Source: Lotus japonicus (Eukaryota; Streptophyta; Magnoliopsida; Fabales; Fabaceae). From it: a DNA stretch of 64,000 nt. The position numbers and the translations under genes were made by a program. Position 1 is the first letter of the stretch, and each line of letters opens with the position of its first letter. The notes under the pieces were generated by a model. The model worked only from the letters and a program-made list of their open reading frames with translations, had not been told where the DNA came from and ran no database searches. Where the stretch lies: assembly GCF_012489685.1 (NCBI RefSeq), contig NC_080042.1:48784066-48848065 (forward strand), read 5' to 3'. Below, piece by piece: positions 54,379 through 64,000 of the stretch.

Positions 54379-57300
54379 TGTAACACCCCGATTTCGGTGG
54401 CGTCACTTTAGTAACCAAAAGTAAACTTAATGCGGAAAAACGTGAAATATTTTTTTTTCGATAATAACTAAGACAAGACTGAATTAAATAAAACCCAAAA
54501 GCGAAAAGCAATAGAACTAATATACAATATATAAACAGCCCCCGCTGTAAGTAACAACCTCGTCACGAGTAACCTCCAGTGACGGAAAGAAAAGTGCAAC
54601 GCCCGTAGGCAATATATACAAACCAAATGAAAAGGGTGAAGTGCCCGCAACACCATCCCTCAAAACTGAGAATCAGCTGACCCAATGGCCTGAAAATAAG
54701 ACCTCCTAAGTCCAACCAACTCTCTGTGATTCCCGTAAGGAAACCACACAAAAAGCTATAGGCGGATCTACCCTGTCCCCTAAGTAACAAATGAAGCAAG
54801 ACTGTCAGAGCTAAAACTCTACTCCTACACTAATCCTAACTCGAGGAGCTCATACCAACACTCAAAACTATGTGCTAGCATGATCGTCGTCTGAATCAGA
54901 ATCCAGAACGACCAAGTCTACCAGCCCTATCCGTCCTCCCCTCGCAACCGCAGTGCGCCCCGATGCTGGACTCACGGGCTTAGGGCCCGAACCTTGATCA
55001 TCAATGATCGCAACAGAGGGTGCACTAGACCCTGCCGAAGGCACTCCCACTGGAATCTCCTCTGAGGGATCCTCCTCCTCTGAAGATGACGGTGGCGGCG
55101 GTGCTCCTCCGAATCCTGGTCCGCAGTGAACGCCCGGTGGCAAGTTGAAGCTGATAGAGCATCGCCTCAACACTCCTGACCTCAAGAGTCCTCCACTGTC
55201 CACGTGGTCCTCCATGATGCGCCCCGAATACGTCGCTCGGTGGCTCGCGGGGTCAACCACCCACGACCCGGGGTCGTCCTGATCTATCATCTCGTACCTA
55301 ATCCCCCCCGAAGGGTGGACCATGGTGAACCAGTCCGCAATATTCATCTGACAAAAGGCGTTGTCCGCCAAAGCACACACAGAAGACGCGAGGGTCAACT
55401 CTAAAGAACTATGTAGATAATAAACCCAATAGGTACAAATAATAGATAGCCACTTAGGCTTATAGCTAAAGATGTCATTCCTAGGGTTGCATGTTCCACA
55501 ATAACATAAACACAATAATAGCAGATAGCATGTTCCAAATAGGTTTAACAATTACCAATCACACTCAACAACTAAATTAGTATGCATGTTGCATGATATG
55601 TATACAGGTTAACCCAGTCAACCACATGCATTCCGGAAAGGGATGGACATCAAACGGATCAGCCCTAACACCAGCCACGGTGGAGCCATTTCGGCCCGCG
55701 TGCCTCTTACTCCAACAGGGGTAGTCAGATCAGCAGTAAACCCGTAGGTCTGCCATTTCGGTCTGCTACAAGAGACGTCTACAAACGCTCTTTCACGGCA
55801 TTCCGGGTCTTATGACCATTTTGGAAACCGACGAGGTCCAGAGTACGTCCTGTGTTAATACCTCATTAATGTTGCATGTATGCAAAATGATTAGTCAAAC
55901 AACGTCTCCGTCCTCACTCGACACGTCGCCACGTGTTCTAGGGAAGTTAAAGTCTCTAAAAGCTTACCCTAAGGTAAAGTCGATTCTGCGACCAAAAGAC
56001 ACACTTCATAACGACACATAGCTGCTCCAACAGCACCACAACAAACGCTGCTCCAACAGCACAATAACAAACGCTGCTCCAACAGCACAACAATAAACGC
56101 TGCTCCAACAGCACAACAACAAACGCTGCTCCAACAGCACAACAACAAACTCAACACTTGGATTCGACGACACTCCTCGTTTTTCCAAAACTATGATTTG
56201 ACTTCCAATGCCTTCCTTCGAGGTTGTTATCATTACTTAAAGATTTTGAGGTTATTTAAGGTCTTATGAATTTTCTTTATAAAATAGATTCCATTTTGTC
56301 TTATCGCAAGTTTTATACATTTTCAGGATCTCCCAATCCCAAGTCGCTTCTAGAGGATGTCTCGATCCACTAAACAAAATTAAGGCCCGAACCTCGTTCG
56401 TCCTATCAAACTTTCTCAAAAATATCAAAATAAAATCGGCATGACCTGCCCGCTATTCTCACCATTCAGAATTTCAGATTCCAGTACAGAGCATATTTAA
56501 ATCATCACAATCAACAACATGTCATATATCAATAAATCGCATCATAAACACTTAGCACTTAGCATATAAAGCATGCACCACACATCCTAGATTACCCACA
56601 TAGCACATAGCATGTAAGACAATCTCAAAAACATTCAGTAGATGAATCATCTACATTGTCAGCCGAAGCCTCAGAAAACATTTTCCAATCACACACAATT
56701 CCAGTGCATAAACAGTAAACAATGTCGAAACATCGACCCTAAGCATTAACTAGAGATTCAGTGAGAAGCCCTCACCTGAAAGTTCTCCAGAATGATCAAC
56801 TAGTGCTTCCTCGCTCTCAAAGTGTTGGTCCTCGGGGAAATCCTCAAAAGCACCTTTACAATAAAATCACAGAATACTATCAGAATCTATCGGAAACTAA
56901 GCTATCGATACTTACTAAGGTTACTCGAAGTAATCTATACCCTAAGGTACGATAAACTAGCGCGAAAGACAAGTTTTCGGAAAAGGAAATTTTCCTCCTC
57001 CCCCCCTAATAGGGCTCGGCCACTTTGTGCAATTATGGGGCTCGATTTTTCTTCGATCAAACTTGGTTCCTATGCTTTCATAAGCCGTAACTAAGGGTAT
57101 TCTGAACTCGGAAAAATTATCGGATCAAAAACTGTCGCAGGGGTATTTTGGTCATGATTTTTAACTTAGGATTTTTCAAAACTGAAATCCCAAAAATAAA
57201 ATTTTGCAGGGACGTCACCAACGACGTTTATGACAACTAATCCTACTAGCACTATGCTAAGGCGATAGTTTTCAGCCTAAAGGTTGAAGCTTTACACCAA

Positions 57301-58383
57301 AAACTCCAAAAATGGGTATTTTAGGCTCAAATTGATTCCGGCGGAATTCCGGCGACATAACGGAAAATCTAACCCGGCAGAAGTGATCTTGGGCGCATAA
57401 GGAAGAGGTTTAGAATCAGAAATGAAAGATTCAGGATAGTTTTGCAAAAACCCATAAACTATCCGCTCAGAAAACTCTACAGAAAAGCTATGGAAAAAGC
57501 GATCAGAGGTAAGGATTAGCGACTATACCTCGAAGCCTTGAAGTAGCAACTGATTGATCGACGATCAAGCAAACGATGAAGAAAAACTCTTCTTCCTTCT
57601 TCCTTGTTCTTGGCCGCGGTTTTGGGAGAGAAAATGGAGGAGAATTTGTGTTTTTCTTCCTTTCTTTGCTATATATAAAGGTTGGAAATTCGCGGGAAAA
57701 TGAAAGTTTCGCGAATCTGATTTTTCCGACTTCATTCTCCATGAATTAATAGATATGTTTTGGCAAAAGAGTTCCAAAACTATAAAGTGGTCTCCTTGTA
57801 TTTTTGGCAACTAAAGCATAGTCGGTATAAAACTATTTTACCCGATAAGTTGCTTTTTGCATCGAATGTCGGAATGGAAAACTTCCTTCGGAAGAAAGAT
57901 TGAAATCATCAAGAGAAATGGGTGTACGCGTGTGGAATATTCATTTGAAGCTCTGAATAGAAAAAGTCTTCATTGTCGAGAAATTCTAGGGTTTTGAAAT
58001 ACCAGGGATTCGGTTTCGGCAAACTTTCGATGGTTGGAATCGGACGTTCGTAGATCCTAGAGTTTCGCCTCGAAACGATTGTGATATATGGAAAAAGAGA
58101 AGTTCTAACATTTCTCTGAAGATTTTTGGAATTAACTGCCATCGTGCCTAAAAGTGAAAATTAGCTATATACTAGGGTTTCTGACCTAGGTTTAAGCGTA
58201 AAACGTTCGTGCTATAACTTTTATCGATCATAATGCAATCCTTGAACTTTTCTTGAACTTTCTCCTTCATAAATATATTTCATTTAATAAACTTTCGTTC
58301 AGGTTTCCCTTCACATTACATTAACCCTAATCGTGAATAAGAAGTTTATTCACTTAGCATAAACTTAAAATCTCGGCCTTACA
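54379..58383 (-). mobile_element. Probable solo LTR (4.0 kb) inserted in the integrase of element 2
   Basis: The insertion starts TGTAACACCCCGATTTCGG and ends CTCGGCCTTACA, TG...CA in form with GTGAA on both sides (54374-54378 and 58384-58388), as an LTR retrotransposon integrase would leave. There is no primer site, no internal direct repeat and no pol, so I read it as a solo LTR or a LARD-like piece. The minus strand begins TGTAAGGCCGAG and ends GGGGTGTTACA, which recalls the LTRs of Tekay-type chromoviruses, so I give the minus orientation. A 227-codon frame at 54868-55551 (-), with an acidic Ser/Pro-rich C-terminal half, has no function that I know. A 26-bp minisatellite lies at 56021-56150. 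Confidence 0.65.
56021..56150. repeat. 26-bp minisatellite, five units
   Basis: Five head-to-tail copies of GCTGCTCCAACAGCAC plus AACAACAAAC, with only one or two differences each. The unit length of 26 shifts frame from copy to copy, so the valine/leucine-rich frames across it are not genes. Confidence 0.9.
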
Positions 58384-58388
58384 GTGAA

Positions 58389-58726
58389 CAACGCCACGTT
58401 TTGAGGGCGAGAACTCTGCCAACATGGCGGAAGAGTTAGATTTGTTGTCAGAAACACACGATGAGGCTCGCATCAGAGAGGCAGCAATGAAACAGCGAGC
58501 TGCGGCAAAGTATGACTCGAAGGTGCGACCGAGGGCAATGCAAGAGGGAGACCTGGTGCTAAAGAAGCGAACTGGGAACACTAGGAATAAGCTGAGTCCA
58601 ATCTGGGAAGGCCCCTACAGAATTTTGAAGGCCTTAGGGAAGGGAGATTATCACCTAGAAAGCTTGGACGGAAGGCGAGTGCCACATTCCTGGAACGCGG
58701 CGAGCCTAAAATACTATTACAGCTAA
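58389..58726 (+). pseudogene. Integrase C-terminal part of element 2
   Basis: It resumes after the insertion. The correct frame holds AEELDLLSETHDEARIRE, YDSKVRPRAMQEGDLVLKK and KLSPIWEGPYRILKALG, ending NAASLKYYYS, the same end as NASHLKQYFS in element 1. A one-base shift lies just after the insertion site. Confidence 0.8.
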
Positions 58727-59525
58727 GGGACTGACAAGGAGCTGGTTTCGGCACGAGGACGATCAGCCAAGCGCGCCTCGCAAAGATTGAAGGTGTAAAG
58801 ACAAAGATACATTCTTGTTCTCCATTTCGAGAGTCTGTTGGCCAATGCGCCTGAATGGTAAAAACAAAGACACGTTCTTGTTCTCCATCTCGGGAGTTTG
58901 TTGACTATCACGTCTGATTGAAAATACAAAAATTATATCCAGCAATTTCAATCACACTGAATTGCGGCGAGAGCTAGGTGGGAAAAATTAACTGAAGGTG
59001 GCGATCCCAACACGACCTTGATGTCTGGGGATCACTCCGGAAAAGCTGACGCAGCTCGCCGTCACTCGTCGGCGATGTGTGCGGATAAGCTTCTTATCCC
59101 AAATTCCCCCCGAAATATGGGCGCACGAACATAACTAGGCATAAGTTTGGGTAAACCTATATGGCCATTGGGTCCCTAGCATTAGCAATAATAAGTCCTC
59201 GCCGAGGCAAAACCGGCGAGGCCACACCTGCTCTTACGGGAAATATTGGTGTGACGAAAGCCTCAGTTCAAAAATTGAGCAGAAGTCCTAGTTAAACAAA
59301 GCACACCATCAATGCCGTCAGACATAATTCAGAAAAAGGGAAACTATGGGGGGCGTTGAGAGAAAAGAAAAACTCCGGAAAAGCGCTAAAACAAACATAA
59401 AACGTAAAGAAATAAAGCTTAATTGATTAAACTTGAAATTAAAGTACAGACAAAAAGTTTAAATTAAATTAAAAGTACAAGGCGTTACAATAACTTCAAA
59501 CAAGTTAACATTGCATTTTACTCTC
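58727..59525. other. Spacer between the convergent pol and antisense genes of element 2
   Basis: No gene. Two imperfect copies of a 70-75 bp unit (AAAGACAAAGATACATTCTTG and AAAACAAAGACACGTTCTTG, each followed by TTCTCCAT.TCG.GAGT.TGTTG) lie at 58795-58925. Confidence 0.55.
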
Positions 59526-60630
59526 TTATTCCACAGCGTCCCCGAGGTCAACGAGAGCAACTTCCGGCGGATCTTCCCGACCCACCAGTCTGGTGGGTGT
59601 GACCTTCTTAAAAACTCACAGGGGTTCAAGGTCGACATTCGGATGGAGGTGCTTGACCTGAGCTTTGCAAATTAGGAAGCCGCGGATACGTTTGTTGGTT
59701 GTCGCGAAAGCAGCTTCTCTCCTTATCTGCTCTTCCAAGGCGATGGCCTGGGCATCCTTCTCGGCCAAAAGTTTGCATTTCGATTCCAAATCTGACCGGG
59801 CCTCAGCAAGTAACTCACCTTTGGCCGCCAGCCTCTCACGCAGATCGGCGATCTCCTTATCTTTGGCAGCAAGGTTTTCTTCCTGGGAAGCAATAGCGGT
59901 CTCCTTGGCACTAAGGTCCTTGCGGAGTCCCTCGACTTGGTTCTCAAGCCGCCTCTCTTTCTCGGCCGCCGTAGCCTTTGCAATCGTTGCTTCCGCCAGC
60001 TTTTTCTGCATCTTCTTTGTCCTGTCTACCTCAGTGGCTAGCTGGGCTGACAACTTGGAGCAGGTCTCGTTGGCTTGAAGGTTGATGGAATGCAACTTTT
60101 CCACCTCTTGACGGAGCCCCGCAATTCCAGTAAGGGGCCGAGCCTGCCAAGCCACCTGAGCGAACAGGCAACCGGCACGAAGAAGACTTGACAAAACTTC
60201 TTGAGCAAGCGGGTTTTGGCTGGGGACTTCCCTCAATTTCTCGAGGTAGGGATGAGAGAGTAAGAAGGAGAAGGGATTGACGGAAGAGCTGCTAGAGGGG
60301 TCCTTTGGGTGGTCTAAGGAAAGCCTCTCTTCCTCGCCGCCAACCCTAGGAGAGTTAGGGGGAGGTGAATCGTGAGCAGTCTGGACGGGCGGAGGAGACA
60401 GCGGGCGGCCAGTAGGCGGAGGCTGCTGACCCGCCGTTGAGTCCAAGGGGCGGGAAATATCCACAGCAGGGGAAGTGTCCGCCTCACCATGATGATCGGG
60501 CACCAAGGAGTCACGTGCGCTTTCCGGGGCAGCCGGGGCGGACGTGATGGATCCCTCGCCCGTAGCAGTCGAAGAGCCTGTCTCGCCCAGCTTCTTTTTC
60601 TTGGGAGAGCTCTCGCTTGTCGGCGAGCTC
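59526..60630 (-). pseudogene. Antisense ORF of element 2, 5' end lost to the Copia insertion
   Basis: An open frame runs from 60630 down to a TGA at 59616-59618 (about 337 codons) and then continues for 29 more sense codons (VFKKVTPTRLVGREDPPEVA...) to a TAA at 59526-59528. The TGA looks like a later mutation, e.g. CGA to TGA. The layout is a Pro/Ser-rich N-terminal part, a short helical domain (NPFSFLLSHPYLEKLREV), and a coiled coil of about 150 residues (ENQVEGLRKDLSAKET, AAKDKEIADLRERLAAK). The acidic end has GFLICKAQVKHLHPNVDLEPL, similar in place to GFLAAKGQISVVESGFDF in the element 1 protein. It has no start in the window: the Copia LTR cuts it at 60631. Same position and strand as the antisense gene of element 1; the aromatic N-terminal domain must lie beyond the cut. 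Confidence 0.7.
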
Positions 60631-61875
60631 TGTGTAAGATCAAGTTTTGATCATGTAGTACAACTCTATGTTTTGATGATTACAAGTTAACTGTTAAGTA
60701 TGAACAGTTATGGTACTCTAACGTGTTCTCTGAGTGTTTTCTTGACAGATTCTAACTCTGATCTAATCTCACACAAATCAGAAGCACTTTGCTTAAAGAG
60801 TAACCCAAGCAAAGCTTTCGCAATCTCTATGTTCAATCTGAACAGTAGAAAAACTTCAGAAGATCTGAAGATAGTTAAGCTCTGATGAGGATTCAGATCA
60901 CTTGAAGTTCTGAAGATCCAGACGTTCTGAAGACCCAAACGCTCTGAAGGTTCAGAAGCTCTGATGGTCCAGAGGCTCTGACGGTCCAGAAGCTCTGAAG
61001 ATCCAAAAGCTGAAAAGTGAAGACTCTGAAGTCCAAGAGTAAGTTGGCTCTGAAGACCAAGTACTTCTCCTCTGATTTCAGAATCAGAAGTTACAAAGGT
61101 CGGAGGATCCATGCTTCCCTCTGACTCTGATCAACAAGCTTCACAAGTTCCAACACGAAGCATCGCTCTGATCAGAAGTCAACAAGGTTAAAGGTCACGT
61201 CACTATCCAAAGTACAAAAGCATTGTACTATCCTGACGACCTTGCCTAACATGCTCAGCCACAGCAGAACCTGGAAATCCCAGATCTGCCCTCCAACGGT
61301 AGCATTTCCATGCAATGTTCAAACCCTAATCCTTGGAGTATATAAAGAGGCTGAAGATTGAAAGATGCCGCCTAAGAAACTTGTACACGCGAAGCAAAAA
61401 TTCAAATATCTTCTTAGCAATCTTTCTTCAAATAGAACTAAGTGTGTTTACCATTAGCTTTTAAAAGAAGCATTTATTTGTCAACCCAAAACCTTCAAAC
61501 AGTTGTTTGATTTACCTTTAGGAGATCAAGGTTGATCGGATCCTAGAGAAGATTAAGAGAGTGAATCTTAGTGATAGATAAGTCAGTGTATTGTTAGTCA
61601 ATTTGCAAGTAGCAAGTGCAGTTGTAACAAAACTCTGATTAGTGGATTGCCTTCATTCTAAGAAGGAAGAAATCACCTTAACGGGTGGACTGGATTAGCT
61701 TGAGGGATTTATCAAGTGAACCAGGATAAAATCATTTATGTGCTTTCCTTATCTCTTATCTCTGCATTTTTATCTTTGGTGATCGAAGAGATTTATTTAA
61801 ATCTCGAGTGGGTTAAGCTTTTAGTTTTTAAAACCCTATTCAAACCCCCCCTTTCTATCGTTTTTCATACCTTCA
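60631..61875 (+). repeat. Left LTR of the SIRE-type element
   Basis: From TGTGTAAGATCAAG to ATACCTTCA, about 1.24 kb. A TATA box TATATAAAG lies at 61339-61347. A 17-bp unit (CTCTGAAGGTCCAGAAG type) is repeated six times in tandem at 60908-61009, within U3. The exact first base (60631 or 60633) is uncertain. Confidence 0.75.
60908..61009 (+). repeat. Six 17-bp tandem units in the Copia LTR
   Basis: The units read TTCTGAAGATCCAGACG, TTCTGAAGACCCAAACG, CTCTGAAGGTTCAGAAG, CTCTGATGGTCCAGAGG, CTCTGACGGTCCAGAAG and CTCTGAAGATCCAAAAG: exactly 17 bp each with no gaps. They sit about 330 bp upstream of the TATA box, where enhancer repeats are often found. Confidence 0.9.
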
Positions 61876-61950
61876 ATTGGTATCAGAGCGCAAGTTCTGA
61901 TTACCACACCTAACAGTGTTCAGTGATCCGGGCCGGTGTGAAAAACTGAG

Positions 61951-63735
61951 ATGGCTACCACCAGTGAAATGCAAAAAGATGTTTACAGTGCAAAGCCTCC
62001 CATGTTTGATGGTCAAAGGTTTGAGTACTGGAAAGACAGGATTGAAAGCTTTTTTCTGGGCTTTGATGGAGATCTCTGGGATATCATTGTGGATGGCTAC
62101 GAGCGTCCTGTTGATATTGATGGCAAGAAGATTCCCAGATCTGAGATGTCTACTGAGCAGAAAAGGCTCTACTCATTGCATCATAAAGCTAGAACTATTC
62201 TTCTCAGTGCTATTTCTTATGAAGAATATCAAAAGATTACAGATCGTGAGTATGCTAAGGGTATCTTTGATTCCTTGAAGATGACTCATGAAGGAAACAA
62301 GCAGGTGAAAGAGTCAAAGGCATTGTCTTTGATCAGGAAGTATGAATCTTTTCAAATGGAAGCCAGTGAGTCCATTGAAGACATGTTTTCCAGATTTCAG
62401 CTGCTCATTGCTGGAATAAGACCCTCAACAAAAGCTATACCACTGCTGATCATGGCATAAGGATTCTTAGAGGTCTTCCTGAAAGCTGGATGCCTTTGAT
62501 AACCTCATTGGAGCTTACAAGAGATGTTAAGAAGATGAGTTTGGAAGAACTCATAAGCATACTGAAGTGTCATGAACTGAAGCGTGCTGAACATCAAGAT
62601 CAGAAGGAGAAGTCTATCGCCTTAAAATCTAAATCTGAAAAGGCTAAGGCTCTCCAAGCAGAAGCAGAAGAATCTGAAGAAGCCTCTGAAGATTCTGATG
62701 AGGATGAGCTGACTCTGATCTCCAGAAGGCTTAACCGCATCTGGAAGCACAGGCAGAGCAAGTTCAAAGGCTCTGGAGAAGAAGTCTTCATCAAAGTAAG
62801 TCACATGCTTTGAATGCAAGGAACCAGGGCACTACAAGAATGATTGTCCAAAGTTGAAAAAGGACAAGAAGCCAAAGAAGCATTTCAAAGCTAAGAAAGG
62901 TCTTATGGTGACCTTTGATGAATCAGAGTCAGAGGATGTTGACTCTGACAGAGAAGTTATGGAAGGACTCATGGCTATTATCAAGGACAACCAAGTAGAG
63001 TCAAAAGAAGCAACTAACTCTAAACCTGCATCAGAGGAAGATACAGACTCTGATGATGAAAATGAGGTATTTGCTTCCTTCTCAACCTCTGAACTTAAAT
63101 GTGCTTTGTCTGATATCATGGATAAATATAACTCTCTCTTGACTAAGCATAAAAGGTTGAAAAAGGATTTCTCTGCTATTTCCAAGACTTCTACTGAACA
63201 TGATAAAACTATTTCGGAGCTTAAAGAAAATAATCATGCTTTAGTAAACTCTAACTCTGTGCTTAAGAACCAAATTATTAAGTTAGAAGAAGTTGTTGCT
63301 TGTGATGCCTCTGATATAAAGCATGAATCTAAATATGAAAAATCCTTTCAAAGATTCCTAGCTAAAAGCGTAGATAGAAGCTTGATGGCTTCAATGATCT
63401 ATGGCGTAAGCAAAAATGGAATGTGTGGCATTGGCTACTCTAAACCTAGTAGAAATCAGCCTCCTATGCCCAAGACTAAACCTCTATTTGAACATTTTGT
63501 ACCTTCTGGTACTATATTGCCTGAACCATTGCATGACAAAGCTGCTGACCCCCCTCTAAAAAAGGGAACTTTCTCTATGTATAAAGATCATGCTAAAATC
63601 CCTTTACATTATCATGTTGAGAAACCCAAGGTCACCAGAACCTCTGGGGTAACTAACAAGAAAGGACCCAGAAGATGGGTACCTAAGGATAAGATTATCT
63701 ATGTTGAAGATATCCTTGATCGCTCCACTGAAACA
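61951..63735 (+). pseudogene. gag of the SIRE-type element, in three frames
   Basis: The first piece (61951-62427, from MATTSEMQKDVYSAKPPMFD) is the gag-polypeptide domain (FDGQRFEYWKDRIESFF; SLIRKYESFQMEASESIEDM). A frame change leads to the second piece (about 62428-62795; YTTADHGIRILRGLPESWMP, then Glu-rich). A second change leads to the third (from about 62800 to 63735), which has a CCHC zinc knuckle CFECKEPGHYKNDC at once, then an acidic Ser-rich stretch, a coiled coil (about 63130-63300) and a basic region. Gag builds the particle. No stop inside a piece other than those caused by the frame changes. Confidence 0.8.
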
Positions 63736-63742
63736 CCAATCA

Positions 63743-64000
63743 TGGTATCTGGACAGTGGATGCTCGCGTCACATGACGGGAGAAAGGCGTATGTTCCAAG
63801 AGCTAAAACTTAAGCCTGGAGGCGAAGTTGGCTTTGGAGGAAATGAGAAGGGTAAAATTGTTGGTTCTGGTACTATAGGTGTAGATAATAGTCCATGCAG
63901 TGATAATGTTCTGTTGGTAGATGGCTTAAATCATAACTTATTGTCTATAAGTCAATTAGCTGACAAGGGTTATGATATAATCTTCAATCAAAAGTCCTGC
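63743..64000 (+). pseudogene. Protease and pre-integrase start of the SIRE-type pol
   Basis: In the second frame the translation gives WYLDSGCSRHMTG, the aspartic-protease active site (D-S-G) of Copia elements, then ELKLKPGGEVGFGG, VDGLNHNLLSISQLADKGYD and onward to the window end. It is out of frame with gag, whose own frame overlaps it up to the stop near 63813. The integrase, RT and RNase H lie beyond the window. Confidence 0.75.

Larger units (their letters stand above)
50039..60630 (+). mobile_element. Element 2: degraded Tat-lineage Ty3/Gypsy retrotransposon, split by a 4-kb insertion
   Basis: The left LTR (50039-50358), the primer site and a pol like that of element 1 are present; the right LTR is not in the window. 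Most of gag is deleted. Pol has one internal deletion with a frame change and at least three integrase stops. A 4-kb TG...CA insertion (54379-58383) lies in the integrase C-terminal part. An antisense ORF is at 59526-60630. A Copia LTR begins at 60631 and cuts this ORF. Protein similarity to element 1 is moderate: same domains, many substitutions. So it is a related but distinct family and a much older copy. Confidence 0.85.
60631..64000 (+). mobile_element. SIRE-type Ty1/Copia retrotransposon, truncated by the window end
   Basis: The left LTR is at 60631-61875, the primer-binding site TTGGTATCAGAGC at about 61877 (complement of initiator tRNA-Met), and gag and the start of pol follow. The long LTR, the large gag with a glutamate/serine-rich middle, and the zinc knuckle are typical of the SIRE/Maximus lineage, abundant in legumes. 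At least three frame changes (about 62428, about 62795, and between about 63700 and 63743) mean this copy cannot make a full polyprotein. Its insertion cuts the antisense ORF of element 2, so it is the younger of the two. Confidence 0.85.

Noticed and set aside
54868..55551. 227-codon frame in the 4-kb insertion as a host gene
   Set aside because: It lies within a TG...CA insertion with a target duplication, has no recognised domain, and half of it is low-complexity acidic Ser/Pro sequence. Kept as a note in the element entry.
55969..56233. CRISPR-like array or valine/leucine-rich peptide genes
   Set aside because: The 26-bp units follow each other without spacers in a plant genome, so it is a minisatellite; the frames shift with each unit.

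Overview
The window is plant nuclear DNA, almost certainly from a legume (Fabaceae). It holds split genes with GT-AG introns, a plant-only peptide precursor, a plant PRAF-type protein, Tat-lineage Ty3/Gypsy and SIRE-type Ty1/Copia retrotransposons, a Helitron and many MITEs. The Copia LTR and the repeat family in the first PRAF intron resemble legume repeats as I remember them. The genus cannot be told from the sequence alone.

Host genes are few. (1) 4737-4970 (+): a 77-aa secreted peptide precursor of the IDA/IDL abscission-peptide family. (2) 17324-27723 (-): a nine-exon gene for a PH-RCC1-FYVE-BRX (PRAF) protein of 1116 aa. I rebuilt it exon by exon and all eight introns are GT-AG. (3) 45188-46321 (-): an intronless mitochondrial-carrier gene of the chloroplast mitoferrin-like type (MFL1), 377 aa.

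Most of the rest is mobile DNA. 1-17 kb: a PIF/Harbinger-like element, a hAT-like element hosting a SINE and a Mutator-like foldback MITE, a 1.5-kb Mutator-like foldback element with a 10-bp target duplication, a LINE remnant, and a four-level nest at 10729-15899 (hAT > hAT > Helitron > MITE). 17-28 kb: the PRAF gene, with a MITE in intron 2 and a three-copy repeat in intron 1. 29690-39306: a complete Tat-lineage Gypsy element (element 1) with 368-bp LTRs differing at four sites and a 5-bp target duplication AGCAT. Its sense gag-pol is broken, but it keeps an intact antisense gene of about 700 codons with its own TATA box and a possible intron. 39-50 kb: foldback MITEs around MFL1; one lies 152 bp upstream of the MFL1 start and brings five G-boxes. 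50039-60630: a second, older Gypsy element (element 2) lacking most of gag and full of stop codons. It is split by a 4-kb TG...CA insertion (probably a solo LTR) and cut at its antisense ORF by a Copia element that starts at 60631 and runs off the window.

The most unusual items are the antisense genes of the two Gypsy elements, the duplicated polypurine-tract/LTR-start block in element 1, the four-level transposon nest, and the G-box-bearing MITE in the MFL1 promoter. I found no tRNA, rRNA, CRISPR array or prokaryotic-type operon.
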